Assembly (NCBI GenBank): GCA_965205235.1
Contig: CBDBGD010000003.1
Coordinates: 62,001 to 126,000, forward strand
Length of the DNA stretch: 64,000 bases
From: CBDBGD01 sp965205235
GTDB lineage: Bacteria > Chloroflexota > Dehalococcoidia > Lucifugimonadales > UBA1127
Direction: 5' to 3'
The translations under genes and the position numbers were made by a program. The stretch's first letter is position 1. Every line of letters starts with the position of its first letter. The notes under the pieces are model-generated. The model searched no databases and was not told where the DNA came from. It saw nothing but the letters and a program-made list of their open reading frames with translations. This document shows positions 52,285 to 59,967 of the stretch, piece after piece.

Positions 52285-52755
52285 CTACTGGCCCTGCCGG
52301 TCCCGGTTCGGACCGCCTTCCTGGGCCTGCTGGCGCTGCCGCAGGTTCTCCAGGGCCCGCTCCAGGGTACGCACCGTCCACGCGTTCATCGACGTGCCGG
52401 CGCGCTTGGCCGCCTCGCTTGCCCGCTCCTTGACCTCGGAGGGCATGCGGATGAGCACGCGGGAGATGGCGTCCCGGTCCAGGTGGATGCGCCATTCGAC
52501 GCCTGAATCATCCTCCGTCGTGATGACCTCCGGCTTCCATGCGCCCGCCTCCTGGAAGAGGCGCACCCGGGCGTGCGGAGCAAGCAGGGGGTTGATCTCG
52601 CCCACCATCTGGTGGAGCGCCTGGAGCGCGGCCGCCTCGGCCAGCGGCCCGACGCTGTCGACGAAGTGCTGCAGCAGCTCACGGCGCTGCGGGTCCTCCA
52701 CCAGGCCCAGCGTCCGCCCCAGTGATTCGGTCACAGTGTTCAGGTGGACTGCCAT
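52285..52755 (-). CDS. Ribbon-helix-helix protein (HicB/Arc-like C-terminus)
   Basis: A 156-residue protein from ATG 52755. The C-terminal part (about 105-145), RMPSEVKERASEAAKRAGTSMNAWTV, is a ribbon-helix-helix DNA-binding motif as in HicB/Arc-type regulators (beta-strand VLIRMPS, then two helices), followed by a Gln/Arg-rich tail. The N-terminal 95 residues are an unrecognised helical domain (LGRTLGLVEDPQRRELLQHF). No toxin gene is adjacent. The AT-rich upstream region with phased GATAT boxes suggests autoregulation. Confidence 0.72.
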   Translation of the reverse strand: MAVHLNTVTESLGRTLGLVEDPQRRELLQHFVDSVGPLAEAAALQALHQMVGEINPLLAPHARVRLFQEAGAWKPEVITTEDDSGVEWRIHLDRDAISRVLIRMPSEVKERASEAAKRAGTSMNAWTVRTLERALENLRQRQQAQEGGPNRDRQGQ

Positions 52756-52772
52756 GATGTTCTCCTTGGAAA

Positions 52773-52817
52773 GATATCTATTTTGATATTATAATGATAT
52801 CGTACAATTGTCGATAT
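52773..52817 (-). promoter_or_regulatory. AT-rich promoter/operator with GATAT repeats
   Basis: GATAT occurs at 52773, 52785, 52796 and 52813 (spacing 12, 11, 17), two of them as GATATC palindromes, inside a 50-base AT-rich stretch that contains TCGACA and TAATAT spaced 17 bases on the minus strand. Roughly one site per DNA turn fits a ribbon-helix-helix operator. Confidence 0.55.
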
Positions 52818-52976
52818 GCATACTGGAAGGAGATGGTAGAGAGGGCGCTTCAGCGGAGCAGAGGTGTCGCGGGCGCCAATTCTAAACTATCAGGCCAAAA
52901 AGTACAAAATGACTGGCCGTTTGCAACCGGAGTTAGAAATGCCGGCAGGGGGAGAGGGGGCGTCGGCACGCCGACG

Positions 52977-53246
52977 CTAGCGCGCCTGGCCCCTGTCCCG
53001 CCACTCCTCGTAGCCCAGGCCCAGGAGGTTCGCACCGACGTTGAAGAAGACCACGAAGCTGAACGCCATGATGAAGGAGTACCACACCGTCAGCCCCCAT
53101 CGCAGGTCCAACGGGCCCAGCGCCAGGTCCAGCAGGACGCTCATCAGGCCGCCGGCGAAGAACAGGGCGGCGTTGGTGATTATCCATCGTGCCACCAGCC
53201 CCGGTCGGTCGAAGAACCATGCGTAGAAGCGGAAGCGCCAGGTCAT
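52977..53246 (-). CDS. Small membrane protein, unknown
   Basis: An 89-residue protein, ATG 53246 behind GAGGGTACGT. Two membrane helices (about 17-40 with ITNAALFFAGGLMSVLLDLAL, and 48-72 with TVWYSFIMAFSFVVFFNVGA) and charged ends (MTWRFRFYAWFFDRPG; GYEEWRDRGQAR). A hairpin GCGTCGG-cacg-CCGACGC overlaps its end (52960-52977). Family not recognised. Confidence 0.65.
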   Translation of the reverse strand: MTWRFRFYAWFFDRPGLVARWIITNAALFFAGGLMSVLLDLALGPLDLRWGLTVWYSFIMAFSFVVFFNVGANLLGLGYEEWRDRGQAR

Positions 53247-53344
53247 ACGTACCCTCCTCGCGGCTGCTTCCAGGATACCCACGCCGGCGTTCGGCGACAA
53301 GGGGTGCGCCGCGCGGCGTCCCCGGCCACAGGGTCCGCCTGCGC

Positions 53345-53373
53345 TTGACGGCCCTCCTGCCCTCTGCTAGCCT
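53345..53373 (+). promoter_or_regulatory. Promoter of the HesB-like gene
   Basis: TTGACG (53345-53350), 17 bases, TAGCCT (53368-53373); ribosome site GGAAGGAG follows near 53419-53426. Confidence 0.5.
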
Positions 53374-53431
53374 TGGCTACGCTGAAGGCAGCGCGGCGTC
53401 CGACCTGTCGCTGCCGTAGGAAGGAGCAGAC

Positions 53432-53779
53432 ATGATCGAGGTCACCGCCCCTGCTGTGGAGAAGCTCAAGTCGATCCTGGTCGAAGAGGATGCCCCCAAC
53501 TCGGCAATCCGAGTCATCATGGTCCCGGCGGGTCGCGGCGCCCAGTACATGCTCACCCTGGAGAGCGAGGCCAACGACGACGACGTGGTCAACGACTACG
53601 ACGGCGTCCGCATCCTGGTGGACGGCGATGCCGCTCCCATCATGGAGGGCGCCCAGATCGACTACGTTGAGGACCTGATGCGCAGCGGCTTTGTCATCAC
53701 CAACCCCAACATGCCTGCGGTGGGCGGGTGCGGGAGTGGTGGCTGCGGCGGGAACTGCTCCTGCGGGGCCGGTCACTAG
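53432..53779 (+). CDS. HesB/IscA-like protein with atypical cysteines
   Basis: A 115-residue protein with the HesB/IscA fold pattern (IEVTAPAVEKLKSILVEED start, VDGDAAPIMEGAQIDYVEDL, SGFVITNPN). The first cluster ligand is missing: where A-type carriers have GxxCxG this one has VPAGRGAQY (residues 31-39). The C-terminus instead carries four cysteines in a Gly-rich tail, C100, C105, C109 and C111 (CGSGGCGGNCSC). It may bind metal or a cluster through the tail alone, or have a structural role. It differs clearly from the intact carrier at 21003. Confidence 0.82.
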   Translation: MIEVTAPAVEKLKSILVEEDAPNSAIRVIMVPAGRGAQYMLTLESEANDDDVVNDYDGVRILVDGDAAPIMEGAQIDYVEDLMRSGFVITNPNMPAVGGCGSGGCGGNCSCGAGH

Positions 53780-53799
53780 GAAGGCGCTTCGGGCCAGTC

Positions 53800-54621
53800 C
53801 TACCGTTCCTTCCCTACCTCCGCCTCTTCTTCCTTGTCGTGGCGCGTCGCGCCTACCGCTCCGTCTGAGAGGGGGCTGGAATCCCCGTCCGTCCCGGGCC
53901 ACTGTGCTGCCTCGCCCTCTTCATCGTCGTCTAGCTCCTCCTCTATGACGACGGGGGCATAGGGCACGATGGCCTCCATCCGGGTGGGGAAGGAGACAAC
54001 GCCCGCCAGGCGCGGGTGCTGGTACGTCTCCCGGAGGATGACGGACACTCCGGTCTTGTTGATGGTGGCGGCGGCGACGCGGTAGCGGTTCCCCGCTTCG
54101 ATGAGCTTGATGACGCGGGCCGCCAGCTTGGGCTCGAGCCGGCCTAGAGGGACGTCTTCCCCGAGGACGACCCGCACGGTGGCGCCGTCGACCTGGAGGC
54201 CGAGGGGGTCGCCAGCCGCGACCCGGGCCAGCACCTCCGGCGCTGCCGGGGCCCGGAGCATGGTCACGCAACTCTTGCCGCTCTCCTCTATGAACAGCTG
54301 CGGCGAGAGGCGCTCTGCGCGGGGGGCGGGGACGGTGTCCTTGAGCCGGTCCAGGCGCTCCAGGTTCTTCCGAGCGATGCCGTTGGACGGGGAGCGGTCG
54401 AGGGCCTGCTGGAACGCCTCCCGGGCCTCGGCGTAGCGGCCCAACTCCGAGAGGGCTTTCCCCAGGCGGTTCAGCGTGTCCACCGTGCCGGGGTACTGGG
54501 CCAGCAGCGCTTGGTTGACGACCAGCGCCTCCTGCCACCGGCCCTGCACGGCCAGGGCCACGGCCTCTCGGACGCGGTCTCTCCGCAGCTTGTCTTCTTC
54601 CTGGAGCTGGTTGATCTGCAT
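53800..54621 (-). CDS. TPR-repeat protein
   Basis: A 273-residue protein. Two TPR-like units lie at about 20-91 (AVQGRWQEALVVNQALLAQYPGT; NRLGKALSELGRYAEAREAFQQAL). Residues 105-220 form an unrecognised beta-rich domain (SGKSCVTMLRAPA, GRLEPKLAARVIKLIEAGNRY, VSVILRETYQHP). The end is acidic and disordered (EEELDDDEEGEAA). No signal peptide. A partner-binding scaffold is likely; no more can be said. Confidence 0.72.
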   Translation of the reverse strand: MQINQLQEEDKLRRDRVREAVALAVQGRWQEALVVNQALLAQYPGTVDTLNRLGKALSELGRYAEAREAFQQALDRSPSNGIARKNLERLDRLKDTVPAPRAERLSPQLFIEESGKSCVTMLRAPAAPEVLARVAAGDPLGLQVDGATVRVVLGEDVPLGRLEPKLAARVIKLIEAGNRYRVAAATINKTGVSVILRETYQHPRLAGVVSFPTRMEAIVPYAPVVIEEELDDDEEGEAAQWPGTDGDSSPLSDGAVGATRHDKEEEAEVGKER

Positions 54622-54645
54622 GCGGTTCCTCTCCCAAGGTTGCGC

Positions 54646-54674
54646 ATTGTAAGCCAGGCTACCGAGACCGACAA
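54646..54674 (-). promoter_or_regulatory. Promoter of the TPR gene
   Basis: Minus-strand TTGTCG (+ strand 54669-54674), 17-base spacer, TACAAT (54646-54651), about 25 bases upstream of the ATG. Confidence 0.6.
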
Positions 54675-54862
54675 GAACACACCGGCGTCGCGGTCCTGGG
54701 TCTTCCGGGCTGTCCCGTGGTCGTCGGGGCGCCCTCCTCCGAGTATGCGCGACGCCTGCGCCGTGTCAAGACTTTCAGGCGTCGTTCTGAGCGCTTCTGC
54801 GAGGGTGTGCATATGCGGCGGCCTCTGGTATCCTCATGCTCAATCTGTGCGGGAGGCTTAGC

Positions 54863-55705
54863 GTGGCCGACATCGAAGACATCATCTTGCGCAACGACCG
54901 TCGCGGTATTGCCCATCTCCGGGGCGCGGTACCGGACGACTTCTGCACCCAGGCGGCCCAGTTCGCCCTGGACCATCCGGGGCGGGTGCTCATCGCCACG
55001 GGCTTCTACATCCTCTCGGCGGGGGCTCCGGAGAGCGACGGCCCTCCGGGCGCCATCGTGCTGGGGGAGGCGCTGGAGGCGCTGGGCAACCACGTGGCCT
55101 ACGTGACCGACGCGCATACGGTCCCGATCATGGTGGCCGGAGGGGTGCCCGAGGACAAGGTGTTCGCCTTCCCCATCGTGAGCTGGGAGGAGAGCCAGAC
55201 CCGCGCCCAGCGCATCCTGGAGGAGGTGCAGCCCGACCTGCTCATCGCCATCGAGCGGTGCGGGCGCACGCGGGACGGCGACTACCTGAACATGCGGGGC
55301 CTGGACATTTCGCAGCATACGAGCAAGCTGGACGCGCTCTTCCTGGCCCACGAGGCGACGATAGGCATCGGCGACGGCGGCAACGAGGTGGGCATGGGGA
55401 GCCTGTACGCAGCCATCCCGGAGGTGCCCACGCTGGTGCGGGACCCCTGCGACGTGCCCGCGACGCACCTGGTGCTTGCCGCGGTGTCCAACTGGGGCGG
55501 CTACGGCGTGGTGGCCGCGCTGTCCCGGCTGACGGGCAAGCGCCTGCTGCCGTCGCCGACGGACCACGGCCGGATCATCCGGCAGATGGCCCAGCATGGA
55601 GCGGTGGACGGGATCACCGGCGTGCGTGAGCCCATCGTGGACGGGTTCAGCCTGCAGGAGAACCTGGCAGTGCTGGAGGAGCTCCGGACCCTGGTCCAAG
55701 GCTAG
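54863..55705 (+). CDS. DUF4392 / D-glutamate cyclase-like protein
   Basis: A 280-residue protein resembling the DUF4392 family (D-glutamate cyclase C-terminal domain): LIATGFYILSAGAPESDGPPGA, ALEALGNHVAYVTDAH, IAIERCGRTRDGDYLNMRG, then IGIGDGGNEVGMGS and NWGGYGVVAALS. The human relative turns D-glutamate into 5-oxo-D-proline; the bacterial role is less clear. GTG 54863 with GGGAGG six bases before is preferred over ATG 54836. It converges with the glycosyltransferase with a four-base overlap. Confidence 0.8.
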   Translation: MADIEDIILRNDRRGIAHLRGAVPDDFCTQAAQFALDHPGRVLIATGFYILSAGAPESDGPPGAIVLGEALEALGNHVAYVTDAHTVPIMVAGGVPEDKVFAFPIVSWEESQTRAQRILEEVQPDLLIAIERCGRTRDGDYLNMRGLDISQHTSKLDALFLAHEATIGIGDGGNEVGMGSLYAAIPEVPTLVRDPCDVPATHLVLAAVSNWGGYGVVAALSRLTGKRLLPSPTDHGRIIRQMAQHGAVDGITGVREPIVDGFSLQENLAVLEELRTLVQG

Positions 55706-56463
55706 TCGTCGACTGGCGGCGGTGTGACGGGGGCGAGACCCCCAAAGCGCAGTCGCAGCAAGCCCTTCAGATCGCGCCACGCCGTGCTCAGGATCGCTAC
55801 GCGCGTGTCGGGGTCGTCGCGCCACACGACGGGGATGTCGGCAATGCGAAAGCCCCGCTTCTCCGCGGTCACCAGCAGCTCCGTGTCGAAGAACCAGCCG
55901 TTGTCCTCGATGTGCGGCAGCAGCGCCTGCGCCGCGCCTCGGCTGATGGCCTTGAAGCCGCACTGCGCGTCCGTGAAGCGGGTCTGGAAGAAGGCCCGGA
56001 TGAGGAGCACGTAGCACCTGGAGATGAACTCCCGCTTCAACGCGCGCTCCACCTGCGCGCCCCGCGCCAGCCTCGACCCCACGGCCAGGTGGCGCCCGCG
56101 CAGGTGCACCGCGTCGACCATCGGCAGCAGGCAGTCCAGGTCCGTCGACAGGTCGATGTCCATGTAGACCAGGATGTCGGCGTCGCTCTCCAGCCACGCT
56201 CGCTTGAGCGCCCGCCCGCGCCCCTTCTCCGTCAGGTGTACCACCCGCACCTGGGCGTGGGCTTCCGCCAGCGCGTCGGCGATGGCGGGCGTGGCGTCCG
56301 ACGAGCCGTTGTCGGCGACGGTGATGCGCCAGTCGTAGGCCATCCGCCCGCCGAGGTAGCCCAGCAGGGTCTCGACGCTGCGGGGCAGGTCGTGCTCCTC
56401 GTTGTACACCGGCAGCACCACGTCGACCAGCGGGAGCTCCGGCGTGCTGCGGTCGGTGGTCAT
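55702..56463 (-). CDS. Glycosyltransferase family 2, dolichol-phosphate glycosyltransferase-like
   Basis: A 253-residue GT-A enzyme: VDVVLPVYNEEHDLPRSVETL, ITVADNGSSDATPAIADALA, EKGRGRALKRAWLESDADILVYMDIDLSTDL with the DxD-type metal site, and SRCYVLLIRAFFQTRFTDAQCGFKA. This pattern matches enzymes that make polyprenyl-phosphate glucose or mannose. The C-terminus has no membrane helices. ATG 56463. It may provide lipid-linked sugar for envelope glycans together with other, unlinked genes. Confidence 0.9.
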   Translation of the reverse strand: MTTDRSTPELPLVDVVLPVYNEEHDLPRSVETLLGYLGGRMAYDWRITVADNGSSDATPAIADALAEAHAQVRVVHLTEKGRGRALKRAWLESDADILVYMDIDLSTDLDCLLPMVDAVHLRGRHLAVGSRLARGAQVERALKREFISRCYVLLIRAFFQTRFTDAQCGFKAISRGAAQALLPHIEDNGWFFDTELLVTAEKRGFRIADIPVVWRDDPDTRVAILSTAWRDLKGLLRLRFGGLAPVTPPPVDD

Positions 56464-56870
56464 GGGGACAGGGTAGAGGATGGAGGGGGTTGGGGGAAAG
56501 GGGAGTACGGCAGCGGGCGGGTGGTGGCGAAGCTGTGCTTTGCGGGGGAGGGCGACGACCGTGAGCAGAATCAACGAGGCGGAGTCAGAAGTGCACAAGC
56601 AGGCCAAGTATCTGCCTGAGCAATTCGACGTGGCGGTGTTGCTGGCTGTGGCCTAGGACCCCACGCGGCTCGGTGGGGGGCTGGCGCAGCTCTACCTGGG
56701 ACGGTGCTACAATCCTGACCGACAAGGACAGCTACAGTCGGCCGGCTCTAATGGGTTGGGCCCAGGTTCGAACCCGTGGCGAGCCCACATTCTGCTCATG
56801 CAGCGGACGATGACTGCCTAGTGACTCAGACGATTGACATCCTCAGCACACTTGGAGCAGGGAGATAGCG
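56464..56870. other. Intergenic region before the reverse transcriptase, possible RNA element
   Basis: 407 bases. A tiny frame (GTG 56561 to TAG 56656, 31 residues, ending YLPEQFDVAVLLAVA) may be a gene remnant; I cannot name it. A -10-like TACAAT (56708-56713) is followed by two stem-loops and a tRNA-like segment. TTGACA occurs at 56834-56839 without a good -10. GC falls sharply from about 56800 onward. Confidence 0.5.
56708..56790 (+). ncRNA. Candidate structured leader RNA with tRNA-like 3' segment
   Basis: After TACAAT (56708-56713) the RNA would begin near 56719, where hairpin 1 opens: CCGAC (56719-56723) / GTCGG (56737-56741). Hairpin 2 follows: GGCTC (56744-56748) / GAGCC (56781-56785), enclosing GGGTT (56753-56757) / AACCC (56771-56775) and GGTTCGAACC (56765-56774), the sequence of a tRNA T-loop. 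It ends GAGCCCA like a tRNA acceptor end. No complete cloverleaf fits. It may be an RNA partner of the RT, or a tRNA fragment left by integration. Confidence 0.35.
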
Positions 56871-58442
56871 ATGCTTGCATTGTCGCGCTCAAGTCTCAAC
56901 TGGGCACTAATGCATGCCGAGCACCACGGTGACACCGACATCTTCCCATTGCCTTTCGAATTCTCGGCTATCCGACATGATTGGGACAGACTGTTGGACC
57001 AACTGAGTTCGAATGACATTCTGAGGTGGGGAGTGCGTCCGCATCGCGAGAGCCTAAGTCCCAAGGGTAGTCTTGGCTTTAGGATTGCTACGCAATTGGA
57101 TCCGTTGGACTGGTTGATCTATAGTGCCCTGATCTATGAGATTGGGCAGGAAATGGAAGACTACCGTCTTCCGATTCACGAAGAGATCGTATTTTCGAGT
57201 AGATTTGCACCTCGACAAGACGGAGCCATGTTCAGTCCAGACGCTAACTACAGCCAGTTCCTAAAGAAAACGCGCGAACTAGCTAGTCGCTCAAGCGAGC
57301 AATACGTTGTAGTTGCCGATATAGCTGACTTCTTTCCCAGCCTTTACCATCACAGAATCGAGAATGCCCTAAAGCTGGCAGCCCCGAAGAAAGCGAACCA
57401 CGTCAAGGCCATTATGCACCTGCTTGGTGGATGGAGGGCTGGCCAGTCATTTGGCCTGTCCGTCGGCCCTAGCGCTTCTCGACTAATTGCCGAAGTGGCC
57501 GTGCATGACGTTGACCAGGCAATGCTTGGAGAGCGCCTAACTTTTGCAAGGTATATCGATGACTTTCGAGTATTCTGCAAAACCAAGAAGGATGCCTACA
57601 TGGCGCTTGCGACGCTTGCGGACATTATTTGGAAGAACCACGGGCTTACCCTTGCAGGACAAAAGACTCAGATTCTGCCGGTAGAGGAGTTTGAAAGACG
57701 CTATTTCCGCTCTGGAAGAGATGCTGAATTGGATCGCCTATCGGAGGCATTTGCATCCATCGCGGAGCAGCTGGGGCTTGATTCTTGGTATGAAAATATC
57801 GAATACGACGATCTTGACGATGAAGAGAAGGCTAGCGTAGACGCCCTCAACCTTGAGGGACTGCTGAATGAACAATTGCGTAGTGAGGAGATTGATGTCC
57901 AGATTACAAAATTCGTCCTGAGACGTTTGGGCCAACTACGAGATCCTGTTGGAGCTACAAGTGTCTTGGCGTCGATTGACAAACTCTACCCTGTATTTGC
58001 CGATGTTGTTAGATACCTAGATAGCCTGGGGAACTTGTCGGCGTGCAATCGACGTATGCTTGGCCGTGAGGTCCTCAATCTCCTAGATGATTCTATTGTT
58101 TCACATCTCGAGTACCATCGAATGCATCTGCTCAACCTCTTTGCTACTAATTCGCAGTGGGGCAACGTTGAGAGACTCACGGCGCTATTGGCCCAGTTTG
58201 CTGACCACTTCACAAGACGAAAGTTGATATTGGCGTTGGGCAAATCTGGCCAGAATTTCTGGTTCAGGCGACATAAGACCGATTGGGAACAGTTTTCTCC
58301 TTGGGAAAGGAGGGCATTCCTTCGTGGTGCAAGTTCCATGGAAGGTGATGAGCGCAAGTATTGGTACGGTTCAATCAAGGGGCGCCTAGACACACTGGAG
58401 CAAGCAATTGCAAGTTGGTCCCAACAGGAACCAATAGGTTAA
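56871..58442 (+). CDS. Stand-alone reverse transcriptase, UG/Abi-like (candidate antiphage)
   Basis: A 523-residue protein with a complete RT core: motif A VADIADFF (D150, with F154), motif B GLSVGPSASRLIAE (195-208), catalytic motif C RYIDDF (YIDD 228-231) and a following GLTLAGQKTQIL (258-269). The N-terminus (FPLPFEFSAIRHDWDRL, then ATQLDPLDWLIYSALIYEIG) and a C-terminal helical part of about 240 residues (VLRRLGQLRDP to SPWERRAFLRGAS) replace the thumb/maturase and nuclease domains of intron RTs, as in the 'unknown group' and Abi-type RTs, many of which are defence genes. No msr/msd, integrase, or diversity-generating repeat is present. GGGAG precedes the ATG. GC is about 48%, far below the neighbours, so it was probably acquired by transfer. 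Confidence 0.85.
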   Translation: MLALSRSSLNWALMHAEHHGDTDIFPLPFEFSAIRHDWDRLLDQLSSNDILRWGVRPHRESLSPKGSLGFRIATQLDPLDWLIYSALIYEIGQEMEDYRLPIHEEIVFSSRFAPRQDGAMFSPDANYSQFLKKTRELASRSSEQYVVVADIADFFPSLYHHRIENALKLAAPKKANHVKAIMHLLGGWRAGQSFGLSVGPSASRLIAEVAVHDVDQAMLGERLTFARYIDDFRVFCKTKKDAYMALATLADIIWKNHGLTLAGQKTQILPVEEFERRYFRSGRDAELDRLSEAFASIAEQLGLDSWYENIEYDDLDDEEKASVDALNLEGLLNEQLRSEEIDVQITKFVLRRLGQLRDPVGATSVLASIDKLYPVFADVVRYLDSLGNLSACNRRMLGREVLNLLDDSIVSHLEYHRMHLLNLFATNSQWGNVERLTALLAQFADHFTRRKLILALGKSGQNFWFRRHKTDWEQFSPWERRAFLRGASSMEGDERKYWYGSIKGRLDTLEQAIASWSQQEPIG

Positions 58443-58446
58443 TGCC

Positions 58447-59967
58447 CTAGTGCTGGAAGTGGCGGACGCCGGTCGTGAGCATCGCGACCCCCGCCGCGTC
58501 CGCCGCGGCGATGACCTCGTGGTCGCGGATGGAGCCGCCGGGGTGGATGACGGCCGTGACGCCGCCCTGGGCGGCGGTCTCGACGCCGTCGGGGAAGGGG
58601 AACATGGCGTCGGAGGCCATGACGCTGCCGGGGGCGCGCTCGCCGGCGGCGCGCAGGGCGAGGTGGACGCTGGTGACGCGGTTGGGCTGCCCTGCCCCCA
58701 TGCCCACCATGGCCTGGTCGGCGACGAGGACGATGGCGTTCGATTTGACGTGCTTGACGGCCCGCCACGCGTAGGCCAGGTCGACGCGCTCCTGCTCCGT
58801 GGGCTGTCGCTCCGTGACCACGGTCCACTGCGCGGGATCCTCGTCCAGGTCGTCGGGGGTCTGCAGCAGCGCGCCGCCCGAGACGCTGTGGACCAGGAGG
58901 CGCTCGGAGGCCGCGCCCGCCGCGGGGACTTCCAGGATACGGGTGTTGCGACGCTTTCGCAGGACCTCCAGGGCTTTGGGCTCGTAGCCGGGGGCGATGA
59001 TGACGTCGTAGAGGACGCCCCGCATGGCCCGCGCCGCCTCCTCCGTCACGGTCCGGTTGAAGCCGACGATGCCGCCGTAGGCCGAGACGGGGTCGCCCGC
59101 GTGCGCCCGACGGTACGCCTCCGCAAGGTCCGGGTGCGAGGCGAGGCCGCACGGCGTGGCGTGCTTGATGAGGGAGACGGTGGGCGTCGGGAAGTCCTGC
59201 GCGGCGCGCCACGCGGCGTCGGCGTCCAGGATGTTGACGTAGGAGAGGGGGACGCCGTGGAGGCGGGTGGCATTGACGACGCCGCCGCGCCCCCCGGCGG
59301 CGGCGTAGAGGGCGGCGCGCTGGTGGGGGTTCTCCCCGTAGCGGAGGTCCTGGGCCTTGCGGAGGGGGATGATGAGCTCGTCGCTGAAGCCGTGGCCGCT
59401 GCCGCGGAGGTAGCCGGCGATGATGGTGTCGTAGAAGGCGACGTGCTGGAAGGCCTTGGCGGCGAGGGCGCGACGGTCTTCGGGCGATAGCTCGCCGGCG
59501 GCGAGGCGCTCGGCGACCCACGGGTAGTCGGCGGGATCGGAGAGGACGACGACGAAGGGGTGGTTCTTGGCGGCGGCGCGGAGAAGCGTGGGGCCGCCGA
59601 TGTCGATGTTCTCGAGGGCGTCCTGGAGGGTGACGCCGGGCGTGGCGATGGTGGCCTCGAAGGGGTAGAGGTTCACGGCGACGAGGTCGATGGTCTGCAG
59701 GCCGCGGTCGGCGAGCTGTTCGGCGTGGTTGGGCAGGTCGCGGCGGGCGAGGATGCCGGCGTGGACGGCGGGGTGGAGGGTTTTCACCCGGCCGTCGAGC
59801 ATCTCGGGGAAGCCGGTGAGGTCGGCGACCTGCTGGACGGGGAGGCCGGCGTCGGTGAGGACGCGGTGGGTGGTGCCGGTGCTCACCAGCTCCATGCCGT
59901 GGTCGTGGAGGGCGCGGGCCAGCTCCGCCGCGCCGGTCTTGTCGTAGACGCTCAGGAGCGCTTTCAC
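58447..59967 (-). CDS. purH: Bifunctional AICAR transformylase / IMP cyclohydrolase
   Basis: A 506-residue PurH doing the last two steps of IMP synthesis. The N-terminal cyclohydrolase (1-190) has KALLSVYDKTG, STGTTHRVL and GRVKTLHPAVHAGIL; the transformylase follows with LRYGENPHQRAALY, the catalytic KH in LIKHATPCG, and HVKSNAIV. GTG 59967 overlaps the purM stop (GTGA). It uses 10-formyl-THF, supplied by FolD. Last gene of purF-purM-purH. Confidence 0.96.
   Translation of the reverse strand: MKALLSVYDKTGAAELARALHDHGMELVSTGTTHRVLTDAGLPVQQVADLTGFPEMLDGRVKTLHPAVHAGILARRDLPNHAEQLADRGLQTIDLVAVNLYPFEATIATPGVTLQDALENIDIGGPTLLRAAAKNHPFVVVLSDPADYPWVAERLAAGELSPEDRRALAAKAFQHVAFYDTIIAGYLRGSGHGFSDELIIPLRKAQDLRYGENPHQRAALYAAAGGRGGVVNATRLHGVPLSYVNILDADAAWRAAQDFPTPTVSLIKHATPCGLASHPDLAEAYRRAHAGDPVSAYGGIVGFNRTVTEEAARAMRGVLYDVIIAPGYEPKALEVLRKRRNTRILEVPAAGAASERLLVHSVSGGALLQTPDDLDEDPAQWTVVTERQPTEQERVDLAYAWRAVKHVKSNAIVLVADQAMVGMGAGQPNRVTSVHLALRAAGERAPGSVMASDAMFPFPDGVETAAQGGVTAVIHPGGSIRDHEVIAAADAAGVAMLTTGVRHFQH

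Noticed and set aside
56744..56787. Intact tRNA gene before the RT
   Set aside because: Only a T-loop and an acceptor-like end are present; no D-arm or anticodon arm can be fitted upstream.
56708..58442. Retron
   Set aside because: No msr/msd inverted repeats with a branching G were found and the RT lacks retron-specific features such as the VTG motif region; a UG/Abi-like RT is a better fit.
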